Shown in pieces: positions 31,747 to 38,823 of a DNA stretch of 38,823 bases (positions within the stretch are counted from its first letter, which is position 1; every line of letters starts with the position of its first letter). Both the position numbers and the translations under genes were made by a program. The stretch comes from a virus: the IMG/VR virus record IMGVR_UViG_3300013126_000088, positions 1 through 38,823 of that record. One strand, 5' to 3'. The notes beneath the pieces were generated by a model. It was not told where the DNA came from, searched no databases, and saw only the letters and a list, made by a program, of their open reading frames with translations.

Positions 31747-32037
31747 TTAAACGTGTTGTAAATTATTTATTAGTTTCTTTTTCACTCTATCATTTAATGT
31801 TCTTTCACGTTCATTTAACCATAAATCAGTCATGATTTTAAGTAAATTATCATAATTTTTAATTAATGATAATTGTGGTAAATTACGTTCTTGTATTTCA
31901 AAAATAACTACCCAATTAGTTTTCTTCATCCAAAGAAACTTATATTTAAACGAACACTCTAAACAAATAATTTTTCGTTCAATTTCACCATATTCACCAA
32001 AACTTCCTATTCGGTATTTAATTCTTAACCTGTTCAT
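31747..32037 (-). CDS. Hypothetical basic protein, 96 aa
   Basis: Basic, with many Arg/Lys and Trp, and one CLEC pair near residues 24-27. No known domain. It begins next to the stop codon of the start-less ORF upstream (32039), suggesting read-through from the weak early promoter at 32223. Confidence 0.62.
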   Translation of the reverse strand: MNRLRIKYRIGSFGEYGEIERKIICLECSFKYKFLWMKKTNWVVIFEIQERNLPQLSLIKNYDNLLKIMTDLWLNERERTLNDRVKKKLINNLQHV

Positions 32038-32038
32038 A

Positions 32039-32200
32039 TTATTTATTATTTTTTTCGTAGAATGCTTTCATGAAAAGATAAATTTCATAAGTTTGTTCAT
32101 CATTTAATTTAATATTTCCAACCCCACCAATTTCATATGAATAGGCAGAAGCTTCTAATTGTCCATTATCAAAGTACAAACAATCAGAGGCATCAGCTAT
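32039..32200 (-). CDS. Small ORF without an ATG start, about 53 aa
   Basis: An open frame downstream of promoter copy E encodes IADASDCLYFDNGQLEASAY then a helical end (EIYLFMKAFYEKNNK). It has the look of real coding sequence, but there is no ATG or GTG in frame between the promoter and residue 40 or so; TTG (LYFDNGQ) or ATT/ATA would be needed. It may use a rare start or be the remnant of a longer gene. If it is not a gene, 32038-32363 is a 326-base intergenic stretch holding only promoter copy E and the capsid-gene terminator. Confidence 0.4.
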   Translation of the reverse strand: MADASDCLYFDNGQLEASAYSYEIGGVGNIKLNDEQTYEIYLFMKAFYEKNNK

Positions 32201-32222
32201 ACTAATTGATTATTATTTAATA

Positions 32223-32289
32223 CAAATATACAAATAATATTTGAAATATAAAAATAAATTATATGTTTCTTTAGTTAAACTTTGTTAAA
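32223..32289 (-). promoter_or_regulatory. Bacteroidota-type early promoter module, copy E (weak -33)
   Basis: TATATTTG at 32223-32230 (minus strand) is perfect, but the -33 position has no TTTG. The paired GTTAAA boxes at 32274 and 32284 are kept, 10 bp apart. The hairpin is lost; the nearby capsid-gene terminator may replace it. Confidence 0.55.
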
Positions 32290-32311
32290 TATTTTCATTT
32301 AGTTTAAGCAT

Positions 32312-32343
32312 AAAAAAACCAATCAATTAATTGATTGGTTTTT
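32312..32343 (-). terminator. Strong terminator after the major capsid gene
   Basis: A perfect 24-base palindrome (32317-32340; arm AACCAATCAATT) with A and T tracts on the two sides, 20 bases after the capsid stop codon. It can act in both directions. Confidence 0.9.
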
Positions 32344-32363
32344 CTAATTTTATAAAGTACAGA

Positions 32364-33989
32364 TTATACTAATTGTCCGAAAGCAGCATTAATATAAACA
32401 CCTGTAGTAAAGTACATAGTTTCTGGTTTGAAACCTGCTTCAACGATTGCGAAACGGGACTTAACAGCCACTTTTGGTGCCATAGTACCCTCAGCGATAG
32501 TTTGAACAGATTCTGCCATCAAATAAGGCATAAATACAAGACCTGGTGAATTACCGTCACCTTTACGACCTACACAAATACGAGTATCGTTCCAAGCCAT
32601 GTTAGGATCATTGTATACTGCAAGACCATTCAAAGTACCAACTGGATAAAGTGATCCACCCATTTGATTCAATGTGTTAGCCATAGGAGCAGCAATAAAT
32701 CCAGCAACATCTTGCAATGCAGAACATACTTGACCGTTTGTTACAACGAAAGTAGCAGGACCACGACGACCACGGATAGAAATCAAGTTAGCAATTGCAA
32801 GCAATTTAGACATGATTTTACGTTGACGCGTATGCAAGTTTTCAGAAGCAGCGTTAACAACTTCAGTAGCACCCATAGTAGCACCCTTCAATGTAGCAGA
32901 ACCTAAGTATGCACCCATAGCAGTAGCGGTATTAGCGGTAGCAGAACCAGATACTGTAACAGCAGTAGCACCTAAGTTAACAAAGAAGTTAGTTCCTTGT
33001 GTACGGATTACTTGTTCGTGATTTTTTTCTCCCAATACAAACATTCTTCCCAGGATGTTTTTATTGATGTCTTGAGTTAATTCGTTAATAAGTACAGATT
33101 CTACCTGAGAAACTGCATCAATACCGAACTGTTTCAAGTCTTGAATTTGTTCACGAGTAACAGCAGCAGCAACTTGGAATGTTTTAGCTTCAACTGATTT
33201 GTTGAATAAAGTTAAGTTCATGATGTTATCCTGGGTGTTTTCACCTTGTTCACGAGAATAAGGATCATTTACACCTGTAGTAAAGTCACCATTAGCAAAA
33301 CCTTGTCCAGAGAATCCTGTGATATGATCTTCAAGAGCTTTAACTAATTCAATAGTTAAACCAGCAGTAGCACCAGTAACACCACCAATACCAGTAACAC
33401 CAATAGCTGTTGTAGCAACAGTTAAAAGAGTACCTGTAGAAAGAGTACCTCCAACATGGAAGATTGGATAACCATCAAGACGAGAAGCACCAATATAAGA
33501 AAGAGTTACACCGTTAATAGCGCTAGAAGTTGCACCAACAACAAATGCAGGAACTGCAGTTGAACCGTAGTTAACTTTTACCATTAATGGAATATTTGCA
33601 CCTGTACCAGCTGTTTTACCACCACCGTATACGAAGTCCATATAAGTTAATACACCCATTGGACCAGGCATTGGAATTACAGGAAGTAAATCCAAACCGA
33701 TTGTTTGTGCAGCTACTTGCATAGCCAAAGGTAACAAAGAGTGAGCTTTATCACCAGAACCAGTTTCTTGAGTACCAAAAGCAGACTGAGTTCCTGGGTC
33801 ACCCGGGAAACGAGTTGCTCCCATACCATTTACAGCTCCTAATTGTGCATAAGAATTAGATTCATAAAGTTCGTGATAATGACAATATTTAGACATCCAA
33901 TTCACTTTATTACTATCAGTAATACCAGTGTTTGATTCGATGATTTGTCCCCATTTACCAACGATTTCAGATTCGTTAATTAAATACAT
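32364..33989 (-). CDS. 23: Major capsid protein (gp23-like)
   Basis: Position after gp20 and gp21 and the size (541 aa; T4 gp23 521 aa) identify the main head protein. Typical segments include LGAVNGMGATRFPGDP near residues 50-65, YSREQGENTQ near 250, MNLTLFNKSVEAKTFQVAAAVTREQIQDLKQFGID in the middle, and RGRRGPATFVVTN near 407-419, in the HK97-fold region. T4 gp23 loses its first 65 residues to gp21; here (L/I)xE sites lie after Glu6, Glu18 and Glu43 (LYE, then Ser), the last being the likeliest. The gene is visibly less AT-rich than its neighbours, as expected of a highly expressed gene. Late promoter at 34063 and a strong terminator. Confidence 0.93.
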   Translation of the reverse strand: MYLINESEIVGKWGQIIESNTGITDSNKVNWMSKYCHYHELYESNSYAQLGAVNGMGATRFPGDPGTQSAFGTQETGSGDKAHSLLPLAMQVAAQTIGLDLLPVIPMPGPMGVLTYMDFVYGGGKTAGTGANIPLMVKVNYGSTAVPAFVVGATSSAINGVTLSYIGASRLDGYPIFHVGGTLSTGTLLTVATTAIGVTGIGGVTGATAGLTIELVKALEDHITGFSGQGFANGDFTTGVNDPYSREQGENTQDNIMNLTLFNKSVEAKTFQVAAAVTREQIQDLKQFGIDAVSQVESVLINELTQDINKNILGRMFVLGEKNHEQVIRTQGTNFFVNLGATAVTVSGSATANTATAMGAYLGSATLKGATMGATEVVNAASENLHTRQRKIMSKLLAIANLISIRGRRGPATFVVTNGQVCSALQDVAGFIAAPMANTLNQMGGSLYPVGTLNGLAVYNDPNMAWNDTRICVGRKGDGNSPGLVFMPYLMAESVQTIAEGTMAPKVAVKSRFAIVEAGFKPETMYFTTGVYINAAFGQLV

Positions 33990-34021
33990 AGAGTTTTAAT
34001 TTGTTTTTATTTTTTAGTTTT

Positions 34022-34044
34022 GTTGCTTTTTTTCTGTTAGCAAC
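34022..34044 (-). other. Hairpin in the capsid mRNA leader
   Basis: Arms GTTGCT (34022-34027) and AGCAAC (34039-34044) are near the 5' end of the predicted capsid transcript, which begins about 15-40 bases above. A leader hairpin could protect the mRNA or affect translation; this is inference. Confidence 0.4.
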
Positions 34045-34062
34045 TAATTTTTAGTTTTAAAA

Positions 34063-34080
34063 TTATAATTTATATATCAT
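34063..34080 (-). promoter_or_regulatory. Late-type promoter motif before the major capsid gene
   Basis: The minus strand reads ATGATATATAAATTATAA. The leader to the ATG at 33989 is about 70 bases, longer than at the other late genes. Confidence 0.62.
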
Positions 34081-34097
34081 TGCTTTTTTTCTCATTT

Positions 34098-34375
34098 TTA
34101 AGAAATATTATCCCAATTAAAATGATCCATTATATTATTGATTGTCGATTCTTTATTACCTTTATCATCAGTGTAGTTAAAATCTTTAGGATACTTTGCA
34201 AAATTTTTACCATCTCTAAATTTAAAATCCATAGGTTTTAATTTAACATAGTTTTTGTTATTTCAATTACTTTATATGTATCATTTTCCTCTGATCTTAT
34301 TAAGGTATTTACTTTTACAGGTATAAATGGAATCGATTCATTTAAAAATTCTTCAAAAGATTGAATATTTTTCAT
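34098..34375 (-). pseudogene. Leader-bearing internal protein gene broken by a frameshift
   Basis: The ATG at 34375 opens MKNIQSFEEFLNESIPF, the full leader with predicted cut after Glu13. The frame closes at 34238 after 45 residues (ITKTMLN). One more A in the run of five at 34252-34256 would give ITKNYVKLKPMDFKFRDGKN and so on to a stop at 34098, a single 92-residue protein. Either the run was under-called, the gene is mutated, or ribosomes shift -1 here. It sits between the major capsid gene and another leader-bearing gene, in the head operon. Confidence 0.65.
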
Positions 34376-34376
34376 A

Positions 34377-35339
34377 TTAAGCAATTAATTCAGTTAACCT
34401 TGTAGTGTATGAACTTAAAGTATCTTTATAAAAATCAGATCCATTAGCAACTTTTCTGTAATATTCTATATAGTCAATGTAAGCACAAGATATTTTATTA
34501 TAATCATTTGCTAATTTTTCTAATTTTTTGATATTGTCAGTATTAATTGTGAATGAACCAAATTTGTCGTCTTTTTTAGAAGGATCGATCATTGTATCAA
34601 ATAAACCTAAGCCGTTAGCGGAAGTTTTATTTATTTCATCTGTAATAGTCTTTAACTTAGCTTCTGTTTTAATAGTTAATTCTCTTGTACCTTTTTCGGT
34701 TTTTGCGTTTGTTGCATACTCTCTGTAACGTTTCATGTTTTGCAAAAGAATGTTTTGCAGTGGTTGCAATGCAAGCGCATTTTTTTTCTGTTCTTTTCGA
34801 ACTTTCATTATTTCTACTGATGAATATTTAAGTAAAATACTATATTTTATTGCAATAGCAGAAAGTTTTAATTCATCATATACTGTTTTAACACTACCTA
34901 AATCTCCACCCGCTGGTTTGTCATATTTAACCGTTGCAGGCACAGCATCTGTAAAGTTTCGTGCATTTGTTAAAAATTTATCACCTTTTGTTATAAACAT
35001 ACGTTTTCCTGGTAAATACTGAGATTTATCTTGTTTAAATCCACCCCATCTACTATATGTAGGAGATTTGTATCTTAAAAGTTGTTTTTCATCATTAAAC
35101 CAAAACACTACATAATCATTATTTTTAACTTGTTTTTTAAAGACTGGATCTAAAGAAGTACCAGCAATAACTTCATCATCAGGTATTTCATTCCATAAAA
35201 TGCCATCTGGTAATTTTGTGTAATAGTTTTTTTCTGAAAATTGAGTAACAAATAATGCTAAAGTATTACTTTGAAATGCTTCATTTAATTGAATATAATT
35301 TTCATTTAAGAATTCTGAAAATGTAAGTAAATTATTCAT
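34377..35339 (-). CDS. Putative capsid-targeted internal protein, 320 aa
   Basis: Begins MNNLLTFSEFLNENYIQLNE: a leader with FSEFLNE and a second possible cut at QLNE before Ala at residue 19-20. The body is soluble; residues of about 145-250 are long charged helices, the N-terminal part is mixed alpha/beta with many aromatics. No enzyme motif I can name. It lies between the protease-scaffold gene and the major capsid gene, where T4-like phages place core proteins such as gp67, gp68 and gp22, so a structural role in the core is a real alternative to an ejected effector. Confidence 0.72.
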   Translation of the reverse strand: MNNLLTFSEFLNENYIQLNEAFQSNTLALFVTQFSEKNYYTKLPDGILWNEIPDDEVIAGTSLDPVFKKQVKNNDYVVFWFNDEKQLLRYKSPTYSRWGGFKQDKSQYLPGKRMFITKGDKFLTNARNFTDAVPATVKYDKPAGGDLGSVKTVYDELKLSAIAIKYSILLKYSSVEIMKVRKEQKKNALALQPLQNILLQNMKRYREYATNAKTEKGTRELTIKTEAKLKTITDEINKTSANGLGLFDTMIDPSKKDDKFGSFTINTDNIKKLEKLANDYNKISCAYIDYIEYYRKVANGSDFYKDTLSSYTTRLTELIA

Positions 35340-35384
35340 ATTTTATATTTTTTTAATTTGTGAATTATTTATTTTTGTAATTTT

Positions 35385-37208
35385 TTAACGATTAAAACGA
35401 CGTTTCATTTCAGCAGCTACTCGTTGCACATATTCGTTATTTTCGTATTTAGAACTTTCAATTGTTTCATTAAGTACATGAACTGATTCATTTACGGTAT
35501 CAACTTTAACTTCACGTAAATCGCGAGTTTCCCAGAAATTTAGTATCTTATATTCAGTATCTAATGAACGAATAGAAGCTTGTGCTTTAATTGATTGTTT
35601 TTGATTTTCATTCAATGAATTCCAAGAAGGTACAAATTTAGCAGGCATATTAACCAACCAATTTAATGTAACATTTTCATTTACTTTTTCTTTTAATGTG
35701 TCAAGTAATAATTGGTCTGCTTGTGCAGGAGAATAAATTTTTGCACTTTCAAATACTTTTGATACTTCAGCTTTTTTATCATCACCTAACTCATTGTAAA
35801 TTGATAGAGATGATTCAGATAACATTTTAGTAAAATCTTTGCTTTCATTTACTTTAGCTTTTTCTTTTGCATCTGCAATAAGAGCATCAAGTCTGCTTGT
35901 GATTGATTTTTTGTAATCAGCTGATTCTTTAACTATAACATCTTCATTATTATTCGATTTTCCTTCTAGTAAAATTCCTTCATTAATTCTTTCAACAACC
36001 ATTTGTTGATATGACATTGAATTTTCAAGGTTTTCTTTAAGATATTCACCGTAGGCTTTTACTGCTTGAACACCTTCAATAATATAATCACTATGAGAAA
36101 TTGAGTTATCAAGATGTTCCGCTATGTAATTTTGATAATCAAATAATTTATTTGCACCTTCAATAATATGATTATTATGAGAGATAATATTATCAATATT
36201 TTCATTCATATAATTTTGATATGCAAAACGTTGATTAAGACTTTCAGTTAAACCTTCAGTATAAGAAATTGACTGGTCTGTTTTTTCAGCTACAAGTTTT
36301 ACATAATCTATAACTTTATCAACCGACTCAGCAACCTTTTCTGAATAGTTTATACCATTTTGTGTATTTTCTTTTATGTATTCTACATAACTTTTAACAT
36401 TATTTAAACCATCTATAATATAGTCATTATGAGAAGTTAAACTTGTTATGGTTTCCGATAATACACTAATTTGATTTTTTAAATCTGTTATTTCTTCCGC
36501 GGATTCATTTTTAGTTGAATTTTCTAAAGTAGTTTTGAATTTCTCGAATTCTTCTTTCATATATTTAGAATATTCATTAAAACTTTCTTCCGTGATAAAT
36601 TTTTGATTATTCATTTCGTTTGTTTTATTTTGTATTTCTTTTGTTTCTGTAATAAGTTCATTAGATTCAGGAAGCTCATATATTGCAATTGTATCTGAAC
36701 CTGCAAATCCATAAGATTCGTTAACTCTTTCTAATTGTGCATTAGAAAATCCTGGTTTTGCGACTAAATCATAAGTAAACATTTTTTTGATTTTTACGCG
36801 ATTATTATTGTCAACTGAACCTGCTGCACGAGATGAAATATGAAGAGGAATACCTGCATCAACTAATGCCATTGCTTCTTTTCCTGCTGATGTATTAAGA
36901 AGACGTATTCTACCACGAATAGTATCTGTTGCATTATCATATTCAAGAGATTCAATAACATGTGATACATTTTTAAGAGAAATGTCAAAAGATGCTGGAT
37001 GATCTAATTCGCCAAGAAGTTTATTGTTTTTGAGTTCTTCTTGTAATGCTTTTAAATGTGGCATCACCTCAGACTTGTCATATATCCTATTATTGTTATT
37101 CTTAACACCAATTTCAGTAAATACACCTTCAAGTATATATTTACCATCTTCTTTAATTGTTGATAGATTAACAGCAGAACGTTCTAATATTAATAAGTTT
37201 TTACTCAT
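35385..37208 (-). CDS. 21: Prohead protease fused to scaffold (gp21 plus gp22-like)
   Basis: The first 170 residues are the gp21 serine protease: YILEGVFTEIGVKNNNNRIY at 24-43, LLGELDHPASFD with His70, RIRLLNTSAGKEAMAL near 100-114, HISSRAAGS with the Ser125/126 pair, and YDLVAKPGFSNA near 146-157. From about residue 195 a long coiled coil follows, as in the gp22 scaffold, with five tandem 28-residue repeats at 259-398. T4 makes protease and scaffold from separate genes; here they form one 607-aa chain. Several (L/I/V)xE sites (for example RVNE before Ser at 164) could let the protease free itself and digest the core. Late promoter directly upstream. Confidence 0.9.
   Translation of the reverse strand: MSKNLLILERSAVNLSTIKEDGKYILEGVFTEIGVKNNNNRIYDKSEVMPHLKALQEELKNNKLLGELDHPASFDISLKNVSHVIESLEYDNATDTIRGRIRLLNTSAGKEAMALVDAGIPLHISSRAAGSVDNNNRVKIKKMFTYDLVAKPGFSNAQLERVNESYGFAGSDTIAIYELPESNELITETKEIQNKTNEMNNQKFITEESFNEYSKYMKEEFEKFKTTLENSTKNESAEEITDLKNQISVLSETITSLTSHNDYIIDGLNNVKSYVEYIKENTQNGINYSEKVAESVDKVIDYVKLVAEKTDQSISYTEGLTESLNQRFAYQNYMNENIDNIISHNNHIIEGANKLFDYQNYIAEHLDNSISHSDYIIEGVQAVKAYGEYLKENLENSMSYQQMVVERINEGILLEGKSNNNEDVIVKESADYKKSITSRLDALIADAKEKAKVNESKDFTKMLSESSLSIYNELGDDKKAEVSKVFESAKIYSPAQADQLLLDTLKEKVNENVTLNWLVNMPAKFVPSWNSLNENQKQSIKAQASIRSLDTEYKILNFWETRDLREVKVDTVNESVHVLNETIESSKYENNEYVQRVAAEMKRRFNR
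35973..36434 (-). repeat. Tandem 84-bp coding repeats in the scaffold part
   Basis: Residues 259-286, 287-314, 315-342, 343-370 and 371-398 align without gaps as 28-residue units (four heptads), plus a partial sixth to about 412. Conserved features are S-(H/Y) at the start, (I/V)-(I/T/A)-(D/E)-(G/S) at 7-9, an aromatic at 16, and an ending such as ENxxNSI. This is a coiled-coil ruler-like array. Confidence 0.85.
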
Positions 37209-37217
37209 TTATCGGTA

Positions 37218-37236
37218 TTTTAGTTTATATATCTTT
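37218..37236 (-). promoter_or_regulatory. Late-type promoter motif before the protease-scaffold gene
   Basis: The minus strand reads AAAGATATATAAACTAAAA, nine bases before the ATG at 37208. Together with 17643 it defines the motif. Confidence 0.7.
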
Positions 37237-37260
37237 ACTTTTTTTATGAATGATAATTTA

Positions 37261-38823
37261 TCAAGCAGTCATATCAGCATTTCGTTTAGAAATCTCAGTA
37301 GTTTTTTCGTTTTCCTTATCTTTCATCAACTTATTCTGTTTTAAATCATCTTCTGACATTCCTAAATAACGTCTTACTAAAAATTCAGATGAGAAAAATT
37401 TTATTTCGTTACCTTCTGCGTCCATCTCAACTAAACCATCTTTCATAGAAGTAATAAAATCAAGTTTCTTTTGTAATACTTCAATTTCTTTCATATCCTC
37501 AAAGATATTCAATTTATTATATGAAATACCAACTTGAGATTTAAATGAATCATCTTCTTTCAACTCAGGAAAATCTAAACACATTTGAATCCATAAAGGT
37601 TTTATTAATATTTCTTGGAATATTGAACGTAAACGTGTAACAAAACGACTGAATTTAATTTCATCGCGAGTTGTACCTTCTGCATTTAATTCCCATGATG
37701 GCGGACTTTCCATGTCAAAACGACTTAATGGTATTTTTGATACTTTAATAAGTTTTTCTCTAAAGTATTTTAACGCTTCAGTATCAGATAAATCAGGTCC
37801 ATCACTACCTATATTTTCTACTTGAGGAGTACCACTATCTGACTCAGGTAACCAATATTCTTTATTAAATGGCATCATTGATTTACCGTTAACTTTAAGT
37901 TCACCGCTGTTTGTGTCAAAATCAATTTGTTCACGATAATTTTGCATCAATGTACCAAGAGATTGTTTTGCTCTTGTTTTTGATTTACCACCTACAGGTA
38001 TAATGAATTTTGTTTTATAAGAAGAATTTACAGTTGCCCATATAATTCTACTATGTTCCATGATACGTAATAGATTAAATGATCTTATCAATCGTTCAAC
38101 ATATGAAACTCTAGCGTTCGTGTTAGCATTTGCGTAAGAAATGTAAATAACCTGAGAATCATAAAGTACACGTTCTTTATTAGGTTGAGCTTTAAACTGT
38201 TTCCAAATTTTCTTCCCTTCTTTATCTATTCCTGGCTCTAATGTGATTGGATCAAGTTCTTTAAACCCTATAACCTTTGTTTGTTCTTTGTTGTAAATTA
38301 TTTCAAATGCAATATAACCATCTATCATCCATTTCCTAAAAAATGACCAAGCGGAAACGTCGTTATTAAATCCAAAATATTGGTATAACTTTTTGAAATT
38401 ATTATGTAATGATATGCGAATATTCTCAAGTGTTTCAGGTAGTAATGTGAGGTCGTCTAAAATAGTAGGTTCTGCAAAATAATTCTTATTGTCATACACT
38501 ATACATTCATCACAAATAGTATCAAGAATTTCTTCAATTTCATCTTGTTTTGCAAATTCTCTAAGTTCATCTCGTTTCTTTGGGTATGATTTATCAAAAA
38601 TAGAAATAGATTTTCTAAGGTTAATATCTGACATAGCAAGATTGGCGAATAACGCATATTCATCATAATCGCCTCCCATTATACCCATAGGATCTTGTTT
38701 CCACCCAAACTTATCCTCGTTTACACCAATTGCACGAGAATTTCTTAAAACCATATCATCATATTTTAAACCAAATGATGATAAGTTTTTAAGAAAATCG
38801 CTTATAATATTTTTTGTTTTTAT
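37261..38823 (-). CDS. 20: Portal protein (gp20-like), 5' end outside the window
   Basis: The dodecameric ring at the head vertex through which DNA enters and leaves. Visible family segments: EEILDTICDECIVYD near the N-terminus, FFRKWMIDGYIAFEIIYNK, KELDPITLEPG, the LGTLMQNYREQIDFDTNSG region, MMPFNKEYWLPESDSGTPQVENI, and SRFVTRLRSIFQEILIKPLWIQMC near the C-terminus. The first ATG in the window (38754) is not the likely start: the frame stays open for 23 more codons to the window edge (IKTKNIISDFLKNLSSFGLK), like the N-terminal helix of gp20. The gene is therefore reported as partial, with the start probably within a few codons outside. Confidence 0.93.
   Translation of the reverse strand: MKTKNIISDFLKNLSSFGLKYDDMVLRNSRAIGVNEDKFGWKQDPMGIMGGDYDEYALFANLAMSDINLRKSISIFDKSYPKKRDELREFAKQDEIEEILDTICDECIVYDNKNYFAEPTILDDLTLLPETLENIRISLHNNFKKLYQYFGFNNDVSAWSFFRKWMIDGYIAFEIIYNKEQTKVIGFKELDPITLEPGIDKEGKKIWKQFKAQPNKERVLYDSQVIYISYANANTNARVSYVERLIRSFNLLRIMEHSRIIWATVNSSYKTKFIIPVGGKSKTRAKQSLGTLMQNYREQIDFDTNSGELKVNGKSMMPFNKEYWLPESDSGTPQVENIGSDGPDLSDTEALKYFREKLIKVSKIPLSRFDMESPPSWELNAEGTTRDEIKFSRFVTRLRSIFQEILIKPLWIQMCLDFPELKEDDSFKSQVGISYNKLNIFEDMKEIEVLQKKLDFITSMKDGLVEMDAEGNEIKFFSSEFLVRRYLGMSEDDLKQNKLMKDKENEKTTEISKRNADMTA

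Noticed and set aside
1-38823. Insertion sequences, integrase, attachment sites or homing endonucleases
   Set aside because: No transposase, recombinase or HNH/GIY-YIG motif was seen in any frame, and no terminal inverted repeats with target duplication.

Overview
The window is a 38.8 kb piece of a strictly virulent-type, T4-like myovirus genome (Caudoviricetes). The best-supported host is a Bacteroidota bacterium, probably a flavobacterium. Phage type rests on T4-type hallmark genes: portal gp20, prohead protease gp21 (here joined to a scaffold), major capsid gp23, terminase gp16/gp17, sheath gp18, tube gp19, clamp loader gp44 and a probable gp62, RNase H, topoisomerase gp39/60 and gp52, and a baseplate gp26-like protein. 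Host group rests on promoters of the Bacteroidota form (TTTG, 18-19 bp, TATATTTG), strong AT-richness and A-rich leaders. Every gene I can support is on the minus strand, so transcription runs from high to low coordinates.

Layout in transcription order. (1) 38823-32364, head genes: portal (5' end outside the window), protease-scaffold fusion with five exact-length 28-residue repeats, two proteins with capsid-targeting-like N-termini, and the major capsid protein with a strong terminator. (2) 32220-31243, small genes of unknown function closed by a terminator. (3) 31132-27895, a late-promoter operon: a zinc-ribbon protein followed by four proteins that begin with the same leader, including a RimK-type ATP-grasp ligase fused to a RimB/retropepsin-like domain. 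(4) 27850-23477, a candidate noncoding RNA with direct repeats, then gp44, RNase H, a gp62-like protein, a tRNA-like element and a terminator. (5) 23462-13819, late genes: LamG-like virion protein, gp16, NodB-type deacetylase, HExxH peptidase, gp17, gp18, gp19. (6) 13809-9057, small early/middle genes: an exported beta-rich protein, a leader-bearing protein, zinc-knuckle proteins, a metallophosphatase and a P-loop protein. (7) 9002-1143, topoisomerase subunits, gp26-like tail protein with an out-of-frame C-terminal ORF, tape measure and a Dam-type methylase. (8) 1100-75, small unknown genes.

The most interesting system is a set of at least seven proteins, eight with a frame-broken peptidase, that share a short N-terminal leader of the form F/Y-x-x-F-(L/I)-x-E. 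This resembles the T4 capsid-targeting sequence of internal proteins and ends in the gp21 cleavage consensus (L/I)-x-E. The simplest reading is that they are packed into the prohead, trimmed by the protease encoded beside them, and delivered into the host with the DNA. The cargo includes enzymes aimed at proteins (ligase/protease fusion, peptidase).

Regulation is unusually readable. There are three recurring promoter forms: host-like early promoters whose -33 box sits in the loop of a terminator hairpin, preceded by GTTAAA boxes exactly 10 bp apart; a T4-late-like AAAGATATATAAA motif before structural operons; and an AAGTGTATAA motif before replication and accessory genes. Three places show apparent frameshifts (4875-4880, about 20280, 34252-34256); these are either recoding or indels in the sequence and need checking.
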